Source: Sphingobacterium hungaricum
GTDB lineage: Bacteria > Bacteroidota > Bacteroidia > Sphingobacteriales > Sphingobacteriaceae
Assembly (NCBI RefSeq): GCF_015210005.1
Contig: NZ_MU158698.1
Coordinates: 310,001-374,000, forward strand
Direction: 5' to 3'
Length of the DNA: 64,000 nt
Positions 44,458-51,574 of the stretch are shown piece by piece (position 1 is the stretch's first letter; every line of letters starts with the position of its first letter). Below the pieces are notes generated by a model that saw only the letters and a list, made by a program, of their open reading frames with translations, was not told the origin of the DNA and searched no databases. A program made the position numbers and the translations under genes.

Positions 44458-46326
44458 TTACTGCGCATCCAATAATGCCTGTCCGATAATATTCATTAAT
44501 ACAGTAGAATTGGCAACAGATGTTGGAGTACCCGGCGTTGGTGTATACCAAGCTCCAATATAAGGCGCACCCGTCGATGTTAACAAAAATGGAAAAGAAT
44601 TTGCCCCATTCGCAGACCCAGGAACGTTGTATGAAGAATTATAAACATCAAAGCCACCATCTCCAACCCAGTAAAACTTTCGGGTTTTTGATTTAAACAT
44701 TGCGACCTGTGCCGCATTTGTAGAATTCGTTGCAAGCACATCTATTAAAGATAGATTAGGACTGGTAATCACAAATCCTGCACCAGCATCGTTACCAACT
44801 TGCTTACTTCTTGCATCACCAAACTTCCCATTTAAAACTGCATTCGTAGTTGTATTAGCTAACAAGCCCCAACTTGTATAAGATGTTGTGCCTGCATATG
44901 TGCTTAATAGAGAAGCTTCTCCAGCTGAACCAGGATTTTCAACCGCGTATATGACTGTCCCCCCATTATTTAGGAAGGTCGTAATCGCCGTCGCTTCAGC
45001 AGTTGTAAGAATATAAGCGTAACCGACGTATAAAAGTTTATAAGAACCTGTATTCAAATCAGTCAATTCACCAGCTACTCCCGGACGAGAAGTCAACGCC
45101 CAATCCGTGTTTAAGGTAGGTATGATGCCGGTCGGCCCAAAGTTGCTAGCACTCTTAAGAGCATGGTAAATTCCGGAGTAAGGATGGTCCATAATCGCAT
45201 ATGGCGCTGACCCTACTGATAATATTTTAAAGTTAACTGGGTTAGGCAGCGGCTTGAAATCTACTCTAGCCGTATAACTAGATGACTCACTATTCGCAAT
45301 CATCGGCCAAGTAAAAGTCCTTGCAGTGGAAAACGACTTAGGGCCACCAGTCGTAGAAATCGTCATAGAATTAATCCGCACTTGAAAATTAGCCAGCGAA
45401 GTGACAGGCATGGTGTAATAGGTAGCTGTTTTTACAGCATTGTTCGTAACAGGATTGAAGGTAATTGCTGTACTTGGCATAACTGTATTAGTCGAGTTGG
45501 CCGTTAACCCTCCCGTTTTTAAATCAAGTGTCCCTGCTCTGAAATAGTTATTAGCTCCCAAATTTGCGGATATTGCTGTAATTATGCCAGGATAGTTAGC
45601 AGCGGTTACTTCTACTTTTATGCGTGAGAGTTTATGCCTTAATCTAATTTTTAGAGGTACTTTAATTTCCTGCCCATCCCCCACTGTGCCCGGGATAGTA
45701 ATAGGTATACCCACAGCATGCAACAAATCACGTTGATCTGTAGGCAACAAACCATCCGAAGGAGTTCCAGGATCTGTATCATCATTAAAAGAATAGACAA
45801 CCCAATAATAATTTTTACCTTTTTCTACAGGGATATTTAGTGCTGTTCCAGCCGTTCCTAGGGTTGAGGAAACAGGTACAGTAGAACTAGAGCTGTTATC
45901 GTATACCAAAACCCGATATTTGACTCCAGTGGTTAACGCGGTTACGGCCGCCTGCTTAGCGACGTTATTTAAATTTCCGGGCCTCACAGCACTTACCTTA
46001 GTTAACTCAGACTGATTATTACTATAAAAATCTTGCTGTAAAGATGTTACCGCATTGAATTCGCCGAAACTTTCGACAGAAGCTTCATCGGCCAATGCCA
46101 TAGTTTGTTTCGAAAAGTGGGGATGAACAGAGGTGCTTGCATCCTTATCTATTGTGGCTTGACCTTCGTCTTCTATCCCTTCAATAGTAAGAACCAGTCG
46201 CGTTCCATCATCTATAATTTCATTTTGCATATTCTCTTTACAACTTGCAAAGAATAGGCATGAGAGTATAAAACTGCTAAAAATTCCAATTTTATACGCA
46301 CGGATTTTTATGGCTTGTGTTGACAT
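44458..46326 (-). CDS. Fimbrillin-like lipoprotein, module 3
   Basis: The protein has 622 residues with lipobox LSCLFFASC. The sequence is diverged from modules 1-2 but colinear: IIDDGTRLVLTIEGIEDEGQ, then VPLKIRLRHKLSRIKVEV as fimbrillin-like strand, and a C-terminal KLLYVGYAYILTTAEATAIT with GGTVIYAVENPGSAGEAS part. The ending NIIGQALLDAQ parallels NLIEKWLKEVQ. It is likely the oldest copy. The gap to its peptide gene is 45 bp, longer than in the other modules. Confidence 0.72.
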   Translation of the reverse strand: MSTQAIKIRAYKIGIFSSFILSCLFFASCKENMQNEIIDDGTRLVLTIEGIEDEGQATIDKDASTSVHPHFSKQTMALADEASVESFGEFNAVTSLQQDFYSNNQSELTKVSAVRPGNLNNVAKQAAVTALTTGVKYRVLVYDNSSSSTVPVSSTLGTAGTALNIPVEKGKNYYWVVYSFNDDTDPGTPSDGLLPTDQRDLLHAVGIPITIPGTVGDGQEIKVPLKIRLRHKLSRIKVEVTAANYPGIITAISANLGANNYFRAGTLDLKTGGLTANSTNTVMPSTAITFNPVTNNAVKTATYYTMPVTSLANFQVRINSMTISTTGGPKSFSTARTFTWPMIANSESSSYTARVDFKPLPNPVNFKILSVGSAPYAIMDHPYSGIYHALKSASNFGPTGIIPTLNTDWALTSRPGVAGELTDLNTGSYKLLYVGYAYILTTAEATAITTFLNNGGTVIYAVENPGSAGEASLLSTYAGTTSYTSWGLLANTTTNAVLNGKFGDARSKQVGNDAGAGFVITSPNLSLIDVLATNSTNAAQVAMFKSKTRKFYWVGDGGFDVYNSSYNVPGSANGANSFPFLLTSTGAPYIGAWYTPTPGTPTSVANSTVLMNIIGQALLDAQ

Positions 46327-46371
46327 CGTTAGAGGGTGTGGGTTTAGGGTTATTTAAAATGCAGAAGCGGT

Positions 46372-46554
46372 CTACAAAAAGCTATTCTGGCTGCCAGTTT
46401 GTTCGGTCCAATCATCGACTTCGGGAGTGATTGCATTTGTATCACTTCCAACAGTTACAGTAGCACCAGAAGTAGCCGCAATGCTTTGTTCTAAATCTAA
46501 CCAAGTCACGGTAATGGTAGGAGCAACGTACTCCAATAAACTTCTGCTATTCAT
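46372..46554 (-). CDS. 60-residue peptide, module 3
   Basis: The sequence RSLLEYVAPTITVTWLDLEQ then SIAATSGATVTV, PEVDDWTEQTG and C-terminal SFL. It keeps the same hydrophobic/acidic pattern and the xIAxxSGAxxT segment as modules 1 and 2 but few other residues, showing which positions are constrained. It ends in a hydrophobic residue after an aromatic one, like the others. Role unknown. Confidence 0.72.
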   Translation of the reverse strand: MNSRSLLEYVAPTITVTWLDLEQSIAATSGATVTVGSDTNAITPEVDDWTEQTGSQNSFL

Positions 46555-47262
46555 TTTGTTTTAAGGTTGAGTATATTTCACATAGATTATTGCTGTTTGC
46601 AAACTTTAGCATATAAACTCCTGCGTTTTATTTGCTAGGAATCTGATTTAACAGACTGCCCATCAATGTAAATTGCTACAAACAGGTCTGTCTTACCAAT
46701 ATAAGGTTATGCATTTGCTAGTTTAGGTAGAATATTCTATCAAGGAGATGCCAATATTAATCAAGAGTCATCGTAAATATTTCCTAGCCTAAAACGCATT
46801 ATTTTCCAGCTAGGACCATTAATAGCTTGGTCAATTTTCATTTGTACGGTAAGACAAATTAAAAACTTGGGTTTAGGAAGTCTTTTGATCTGAATAGTGT
46901 TAATAATTAATTATAGCTGTTAATAATTAATATCGACAATACATGTATTCCTAATACATATATTAAGCACAACAAACAAAAATTAACTCATTAGCTATAT
47001 AAAACAAAAATAATAAAGGAAAACCTACATTTAAAAGAAAATATTGTAATTTAAATGTCATAATAATTTATTTATACTAAGTATATCAATTATTTTTATA
47101 ATTATAAATACGAAAATTTAAATAAGTAAAGTATAAATACTTAAAATCAACAGAATTAAAACATAAATCAGTCCAGTCGACTAAAAAGGTCAATTTTAAA
47201 AATAAGTTTATGGAAGTGGTTAATAGCAAATTAAGCAAAATCAATTACACATCACAAAAAAA
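46555..47262. other. AT-rich region upstream of module 3
   Basis: No gene is seen. It has a 14-bp direct repeat TGTTAATAATTAAT at 46898 and 46918 (20-bp period) and the AAAGGTCAATTT copy. No counterpart of the module 1/2 promoter with a -33 TTG was found, only an isolated TATTTTTG at 47005-47012. Confidence 0.5.
46898..46931. repeat. 14-bp direct repeat, 20-bp period
   Basis: TGTTAATAATTAAT is present twice without mismatch at 46898-46911 and 46918-46931. The 20-bp period is about two helical turns, which would place both copies on the same face of DNA. Confidence 0.6.
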
Positions 47263-47288
47263 GCCTGCTCAATTAGTTTTGAGCAGGC
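47263..47288 (-). terminator. Terminator after the SRPBCC gene
   Basis: Stem GCCTGCTCAA / TTGAGCAGGC with a 6-nt loop; on the minus strand it is followed by seven T. Confidence 0.88.
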
Positions 47289-47310
47289 CTTATATCTTTT
47301 AATTGGTTTA

Positions 47311-47709
47311 TTATCCTAAAATTTCTTTCAGACGAGCAACTTGGTGATCCGCTAATTTCTGCAAAGGTCCAGCTGCCATCATTTTCATCATCATGTTCAA
47401 TTGTGCTTCAATGACAAAGGTAGCTTTCGTCACTTCAGAACTCTCCTGCTGCGTTTTCCAGCGCAATGTGATTTCAAAAGGCGCTTCCTCCAAAGGCACA
47501 CAAACGACTTCTTGATTCTCAATACGTTGACTGATCTTCAAAGAAAGCTTAGCCATATTCTTTATCGTAAAACGAGCCTCATCTTTGGTAGAAGACCAGT
47601 TATAGATGTTGTCAGGCATTAGTTGTTCATGATTATTTAAATCCTGCAAAAACTCATAAACCTCTTCAATCGGTTTATTCACGATGCAACTGTTCTGGAT
47701 AATAGTCAT
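47311..47709 (-). CDS. SRPBCC/START-like small-molecule binding protein
   Basis: The protein has 132 residues from ATG 47709 (MTIIQNSCIVNKPIEEVYEFL). A longer frame would overlap pyrE. The opening strand-helix pattern and EITLRWKTQQESSEVTKATFVIEA are typical of the polyketide-cyclase/START superfamily. The Met-rich end NMMMKMMAAGPLQKLADHQV forms the long C-terminal helix that closes the cavity. Ligand unknown. It follows pyrE by 11 bp and is likely in its operon. Confidence 0.82.
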   Translation of the reverse strand: MTIIQNSCIVNKPIEEVYEFLQDLNNHEQLMPDNIYNWSSTKDEARFTIKNMAKLSLKISQRIENQEVVCVPLEEAPFEITLRWKTQQESSEVTKATFVIEAQLNMMMKMMAAGPLQKLADHQVARLKEILG

Positions 47710-47720
47710 AGGATTAGTTA

Positions 47721-48371
47721 TTAAATTAATTCCGCATTCCAAGTAGACGGGTTTTTACGCCATTCTTCAAGCAGTTCAATATCAGATTCTAAAATATAGC
47801 TATTTTTAGCAGCTACATTGATTAATGCATTATAGTCGCACAGGCTAAACAAAGGACATTTAGCTTCTTCAAAATTTGCTGCCGCTTCGTCAAATCCATA
47901 AGTGAAGATAGAAACTAACCCAACCACATTACAATCATTCTCACGCAAAGCTTTCACCGCAGCTAAGCTACTTTTGCCCGTAGAAACTAAATCTTCAACA
48001 ACCACGACACGTTGGCCTGAGTTAATCTCGCCCTCAATAAGATTTTGGCGACCATGATCTTTCGCACTGCTGCGAACGTAGGTAAAAGGTAATCCTAAAT
48101 CTTGAGCGACTAAAACCCCCTGAGGTATACCTGCTGTTGCGACACCAGAAATCATTTCAACCGAACCAAATTCATTCTGGATCAATTGGGCTAGATTCTG
48201 CCTGATGTACGTACGGATCGATGGATGAGATAAAGTTATCCTGTTGTCACAATAAATTGGAGACTTCCATCCCGATGCCCAAGTAAAAGGGTTTTTAGGT
48301 TGCAATTTAATTGCTTTAATTTGCAGTAAGGATTCAGCAATTTTCTGTTCAACCTCATTTAATTTATTCAT
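47721..48371 (-). CDS. pyrE: Orotate phosphoribosyltransferase
   Basis: This converts orotate and PRPP to orotidine-5'-phosphate in pyrimidine synthesis. The protein has 216 residues, normal length. The PRPP-binding loop is VVVVEDLVSTGKSS, with the flexible catalytic loop around SSAKDHGRQNLIEG. The opening KNPFTWASGWKSPIYCDNR is a clear PyrE signature. It is divergent from the Nudix gene, with starts almost touching. Confidence 0.96.
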   Translation of the reverse strand: MNKLNEVEQKIAESLLQIKAIKLQPKNPFTWASGWKSPIYCDNRITLSHPSIRTYIRQNLAQLIQNEFGSVEMISGVATAGIPQGVLVAQDLGLPFTYVRSSAKDHGRQNLIEGEINSGQRVVVVEDLVSTGKSSLAAVKALRENDCNVVGLVSIFTYGFDEAAANFEEAKCPLFSLCDYNALINVAAKNSYILESDIELLEEWRKNPSTWNAELI

Positions 48372-48393
48372 GGCACAAATTTATAAAATTTAT

Positions 48394-48978
48394 ATGAACC
48401 AATCTCTGCTAATTATTGCAGATTTTGCTCCTTCTGATTTAATTAATATTCAAACAATTGGATTACAAGATATTGACTTAGAAAAACTTTTCAACAATTC
48501 TGTAAACAACACGTTACCTGTAACTTATTTATATATTCATCCTCAGGCAGAAAAACATTTTAAAGATATTTTGATCAATACTAGGATCATTAAAGCTGCT
48601 GGCGGTCTTGTGAAAAATGGAGACGGGGATTACCTATTTATTTATCGCTTAGGCAAGTGGGATCTTCCAAAAGGAAAAGCCGAAGAAAATGAAAAAATGC
48701 GCGATGCTGCATTGCGAGAGGTGGAGGAAGAATGTGGCATTAAGGTAAATTATTTAGGAAAAAAAATCACGACGACCTATCACACGTATATGATGCGTGG
48801 CAAATTTGTGCTTAAACAAACAAACTGGTATGATATGGGCGTTAATAAATGTCCAAAATTAATCCCTCAACTGGAGGAAGACATCACTCAAGCAGAATGG
48901 ATTGGCAAGTCGGAATTCCCAAAAGTAATGGAGAATTCCTATCCTTTGATTATAGACATTGTCAAGAGCATTAGATAG
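48394..48978 (+). CDS. Nudix hydrolase
   Basis: The protein has 194 residues from ATG 48394 (MNQSLLIIADF); an ATG at 48370 overlaps the pyrE start codon and is less likely. The Nudix box GKAEENEKMRDAALREVEEECGI fits Gx5Ex7REUxEExGU exactly. The N-terminal 65 residues are a separate small domain found in Bacteroidota members. It hydrolyses a nucleoside-diphosphate-linked compound; which is unknown. Confidence 0.88.
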   Translation: MNQSLLIIADFAPSDLINIQTIGLQDIDLEKLFNNSVNNTLPVTYLYIHPQAEKHFKDILINTRIIKAAGGLVKNGDGDYLFIYRLGKWDLPKGKAEENEKMRDAALREVEEECGIKVNYLGKKITTTYHTYMMRGKFVLKQTNWYDMGVNKCPKLIPQLEEDITQAEWIGKSEFPKVMENSYPLIIDIVKSIR

Positions 48979-49003
48979 TGAATTAGTGCGTTGGAGTAAA
49001 AAA

Positions 49004-49034
49004 AGAAGCCCTGCTAACAACTAGCAGGACTTCT
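49004..49034. terminator. Hairpin terminator between Nudix and Spy-like genes
   Basis: Stem AGAAGCCCTGCTA / TAGCAGGACTTCT (one mismatch) with a 5-nt loop lies between converging genes. An A-run precedes it, giving T on the minus strand. Confidence 0.75.
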
Positions 49035-49070
49035 AAACACTTAAACTATAACTAATCACAAACGTATTTT

Positions 49071-49562
49071 CTAGCTTTGCAAGCTTTCGGTCGTTTCTTC
49101 AGAAACCACTTCTTTGCTTTCGCGCTCTTTTCTATCAAAATTTCTTCTTCGTTCCCCATGTCCGCGCTTGCGGAATCCAGGGCCTTTATCGTTAGCAATC
49201 TTATTTTTCATCAGCTCTTTTTGCTCTGGAGTCAAGATTTTTAACAAATCTTCTCTCGAGGCTCTTAAATCCTGTTTGCGCGCTTCCATTTCTTTTTTAC
49301 GCTGTTCGAAACGGAGTTTTTGTTCTTGCGCAGTTTTTAGATTTAACGCGTAGACTTCTTTTTTCTGAGCCTCTGTAAATTTCAGCTCTTTATCCAAACG
49401 ATTTGTCTTCATTTGCGCCAGCTCTTCAGGAGTTTTATTTACAAACTCGCTTCTTGGGTGCTTCTTCCCTTTCGTATTTTTTACAGAATCAACTTGTTCT
49501 TGTGCGATCGAAGCAAAACTAATCCCTAGGAATGTTAAGCCGAATACTAAGATTTTTTTCAT
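49071..49562 (-). CDS. Spy/CpxP-like periplasmic protein (DUF4890 type)
   Basis: The protein has 163 residues. The signal peptide ends near SFASIAQEQ. The helical core has two LTxxQ-like motifs, LKFTEAQKKEVYALN and LLKILTPEQKELMKNK, as in Spy/CpxP chaperones and their Bacteroidota DUF4890 relatives. A very basic stretch GFRKRGHGERRRNF and an acidic tail follow. Likely a periplasmic stress chaperone or metal-related sensor. Confidence 0.82.
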   Translation of the reverse strand: MKKILVFGLTFLGISFASIAQEQVDSVKNTKGKKHPRSEFVNKTPEELAQMKTNRLDKELKFTEAQKKEVYALNLKTAQEQKLRFEQRKKEMEARKQDLRASREDLLKILTPEQKELMKNKIANDKGPGFRKRGHGERRRNFDRKERESKEVVSEETTESLQS

Positions 49563-49788
49563 ACCCTGAACTATTTTTAATTTAACTTTTAATCTTGTTT
49601 ATTGGTAAGATGCATATTGGGGCAAATCGTTTAAACTATATACTGTTAAAAAAGGTTAAGAATGGTGTTCTTCGCTTTAACCATAGAAATTTAGAACTAA
49701 TACCACAAAAATCGCTAAAAATAAAAAACTGATTGATAATGTATTAGCCTAGCACGCATAAAAAACTATAAAACACATTCAATATTGC

Positions 49789-49819
49789 TTTGCAATTTTC
49801 GAAAGAAAATCTATCTTTG
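49789..49819 (+). promoter_or_regulatory. Promoter of tRNA-Leu (TTTG-N19-TATCTTTG)
   Basis: The -33 TTTG at 49789-49792 and -7 TATCTTTG at 49812-49819, 19 bp apart, match the Bacteroidota housekeeping promoter exactly. The transcript would begin about 7-12 nt before the mature tRNA region. Confidence 0.8.
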
Positions 49820-49838
49820 CATCATTCCAATTCAAAAT

Positions 49839-49920
49839 GCCCAGCTGGCGGAATTGGTAGACGCGTTGGTCTCAAACACCAATATCTTCGGATGTGCCGG
49901 TTCGACTCCGGCGCTGGGTA
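49839..49920 (+). tRNA. tRNA-Leu (anticodon CAA)
   Basis: An 82-nt tRNA. The acceptor arms are GCCCAGC and GCTGGGT, the D-arm has GGCGGAATTGGTAGACGC, and the anticodon stem TTGGT/ACCAA holds loop CTCAAAC with anticodon CAA (codon UUG). There is a long variable arm as in class II leucine tRNAs, and the T-loop GTTCGACTCC. The 3' CCA is not encoded. The tRNA is followed by its own terminator. Confidence 0.97.
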
Positions 49921-49925
49921 CAAAG

Positions 49926-49949
49926 AGAGAGAAAGAATTTATTCTTTCT
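49926..49949 (+). terminator. Terminator after tRNA-Leu
   Basis: Stem AGAGAAAGAAT / ATTCTTTCTCT with a 2-nt loop, then TTT, starting 6 bp after the tRNA. Confidence 0.75.
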
Positions 49950-50061
49950 CTTTTCTATTGAGGGTTATTTTTTAATAGACTGCTAAATAAAGGGATCATG
50001 TTCAAAAGTTGTGGAGTAGGAAAAAAATAATAAGATATTTGTGCTTTGATCTTTTATAAGT

Positions 50062-50415
50062 ATGCACGATTCGTTCAAAGCTTTAATGCCTTTAATTATT
50101 CCGGAAGGAGTTTCCGACTATTTCGAAATGACCCATTATTCTAAAGATGACGGGAGATTGGACATCTTTCTGGAAGAGCTTAACATCACACCCGAAGAAT
50201 ATCAAGGACAAAAATTGGTTTCCAAAGGTTTTTTCGACCCTATCACCCTTCAAGATTTCCCAATACGCGGCCTACAGGTATATCTGCACGTCAAACGCCG
50301 TAGATGGCTTAACCGGGATATAGATAAGGCAGTTTATAGGAACTGGGAGCTAGTAGCCAAAGGAACGCGCATCACACAGGATTTCGCGGCTTTTTTAAAA
50401 GAGATCAGCGGATAG
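50062..50415 (+). CDS. IS transposase ORFA (ISAon1 N-terminal region)
   Basis: The protein has 117 residues with RGLQVYLHVKRRRWLNRDID and WELVAKGTRITQDFAAFLKE, matching the N-terminal zinc-/DNA-binding part of ISAon1-type transposases. Its TAG stop (50413-50415) falls within ORFB's open frame. Near its end is T-TTT-TTA at 50391-50397. It probably acts as a regulatory half or is fused to ORFB by frameshifting. Confidence 0.85.
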   Translation: MHDSFKALMPLIIPEGVSDYFEMTHYSKDDGRLDIFLEELNITPEEYQGQKLVSKGFFDPITLQDFPIRGLQVYLHVKRRRWLNRDIDKAVYRNWELVAKGTRITQDFAAFLKEISG

Positions 50416-51391
50416 CCAGGCACATAGCATCCAGAGCATATCTTCATTTTATGGCATAAGCGCTAGCAAGCTAAGGAGATACTATCGGAACAAGCTCAGT
50501 GGTTTTCAAGATTGGGAACATCGAGATAATGCAAAGCAGGGGCTCATCTTTGCCGAGAACATCAGCCCTCATCTTTCTATTGACGAAACCTGCCTTTCCC
50601 ATGGAGAACTTTATACAGTCTTGAGCAATAAACATGCACGAGGCAAAAAGGGAACCATCGTAGCGATATTGAGCGGCACTAAATCCGACAATATTATTCC
50701 CTTGCTTCAAAAGATACCTTTGCGGATCCGCAAACAAGTCACGGAGATTACCCTGGACTTAGCTGGAAATATGGGCCTGATCGCTAAGCGCTGTTTTCCC
50801 AATGCAGTTCAGGTAATCGATAGGTTCCATGTGCAGCAGCTGGCTAGCGAAGCGCTTCAAGAAATCAGGATAAAACATCGGTGGCAGGCTATAGATGACG
50901 AAAATCAAGCTATCGACCAAGCACGGAAGAAGAAAGAAAGCTATTGTCCAGAAATGCTTCCCAATAGCGATACGCTCAAACAGCTGCTGGCAAGGAGCCG
51001 ATATCTGCTCTATAAAAGCGAGCACAAATGGACGGTTGAACAGAAAGAAAGAGCTGTTATATTGTTCGAGCGCTATCCAGATATTGAAAAAGCTTACCGC
51101 CTGTCACAGGAGCTCTCTTGGATATTCAACACAACAGTGGATAAGATATATGGATTTACAAGGCTAGCGAAGTGGGCAGACAAGGTCGAACGGGCGGGGT
51201 TCAAGTCCTTCAATACCGTATCCAGAACGATAAACATACACCACAAAACGATATTGAACTACTTCGATAACAGAAGCACAAATGCTTCAGCAGAATCTTT
51301 CAATGCTAAGATAAAGGCTTTCAGAAGTCAATTTAGAGGTGTAAGGGATGTCAACTTTTTCCTGTTTAGATTAACTAAATTATTTGCTTAG
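50399..51391 (+). CDS. IS transposase ORFB (DDE catalytic part)
   Basis: Frame +1 relative to ORFA is open from 50399 to the TAG at 51389-51391 inside the right inverted repeat, about 330 residues. It reads through QAHSIQSISSFYGISASKLR, then HLSIDETCLSHGELY (first Asp at 50582), ITLDLAGNM (second Asp) and STNASAESFNAKIKAF (catalytic Glu). There is no ATG near its beginning; a TTG at 50621 would remove the first Asp. ORFB is therefore made as a +1 frameshift product of ORFA, or by reinitiation, or it is disabled. The DDE set itself looks intact. Confidence 0.85.
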   Translation, partial: KRSADSQAHSIQSISSFYGISASKLRRYYRNKLSGFQDWEHRDNAKQGLIFAENISPHLSIDETCLSHGELYTVLSNKHARGKKGTIVAILSGTKSDNIIPLLQKIPLRIRKQVTEITLDLAGNMGLIAKRCFPNAVQVIDRFHVQQLASEALQEIRIKHRWQAIDDENQAIDQARKKKESYCPEMLPNSDTLKQLLARSRYLLYKSEHKWTVEQKERAVILFERYPDIEKAYRLSQELSWIFNTTVDKIYGFTRLAKWADKVERAGFKSFNTVSRTINIHHKTILNYFDNRSTNASAESFNAKIKAFRSQFRGVRDVNFFLFRLTKLFA

Positions 51392-51574
51392 TCCACAGGT
51401 TTTGTTTATGATCCAAATAAAGCAGATATTTTGATAAAACCATGGTTTGTTTATAAAATCCGCTGATTATGAACTACTTAGATTGAGTTAACTATCAATA
51501 AGACATCAATAAAAATTTTTAATCGTACTCATCTAATGATTTATAATCGGATCTAACATTAAGATATTGCGCAA

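Larger units (their letters stand above)
49985..51422 (+). mobile_element. Complete ISL3/ISAon1-type insertion sequence with 8-bp target duplication
   Basis: The element spans 49993-51414 (1422 bp). Inverted repeats are GGATCATGTTC... at 49993-50018 and its partner at 51389-51414; 20 of 26 positions match. Both ends are flanked by AAATAAAG (49985-49992 and 51415-51422), an 8-bp direct repeat as expected for ISL3-family transposition. It carries ORFA and ORFB in different frames. It inserted in intergenic DNA after tRNA-Leu. Intact ends and the perfect duplication suggest a recent insertion. Confidence 0.92.

Noticed and set aside
50391-50397. T-TTT-TTA heptamer as a -1 frameshift site in the IS
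   Set aside because: A -1 shift enters a frame with a stop at 50457 and does not reach ORFB, which is in the +1 frame.
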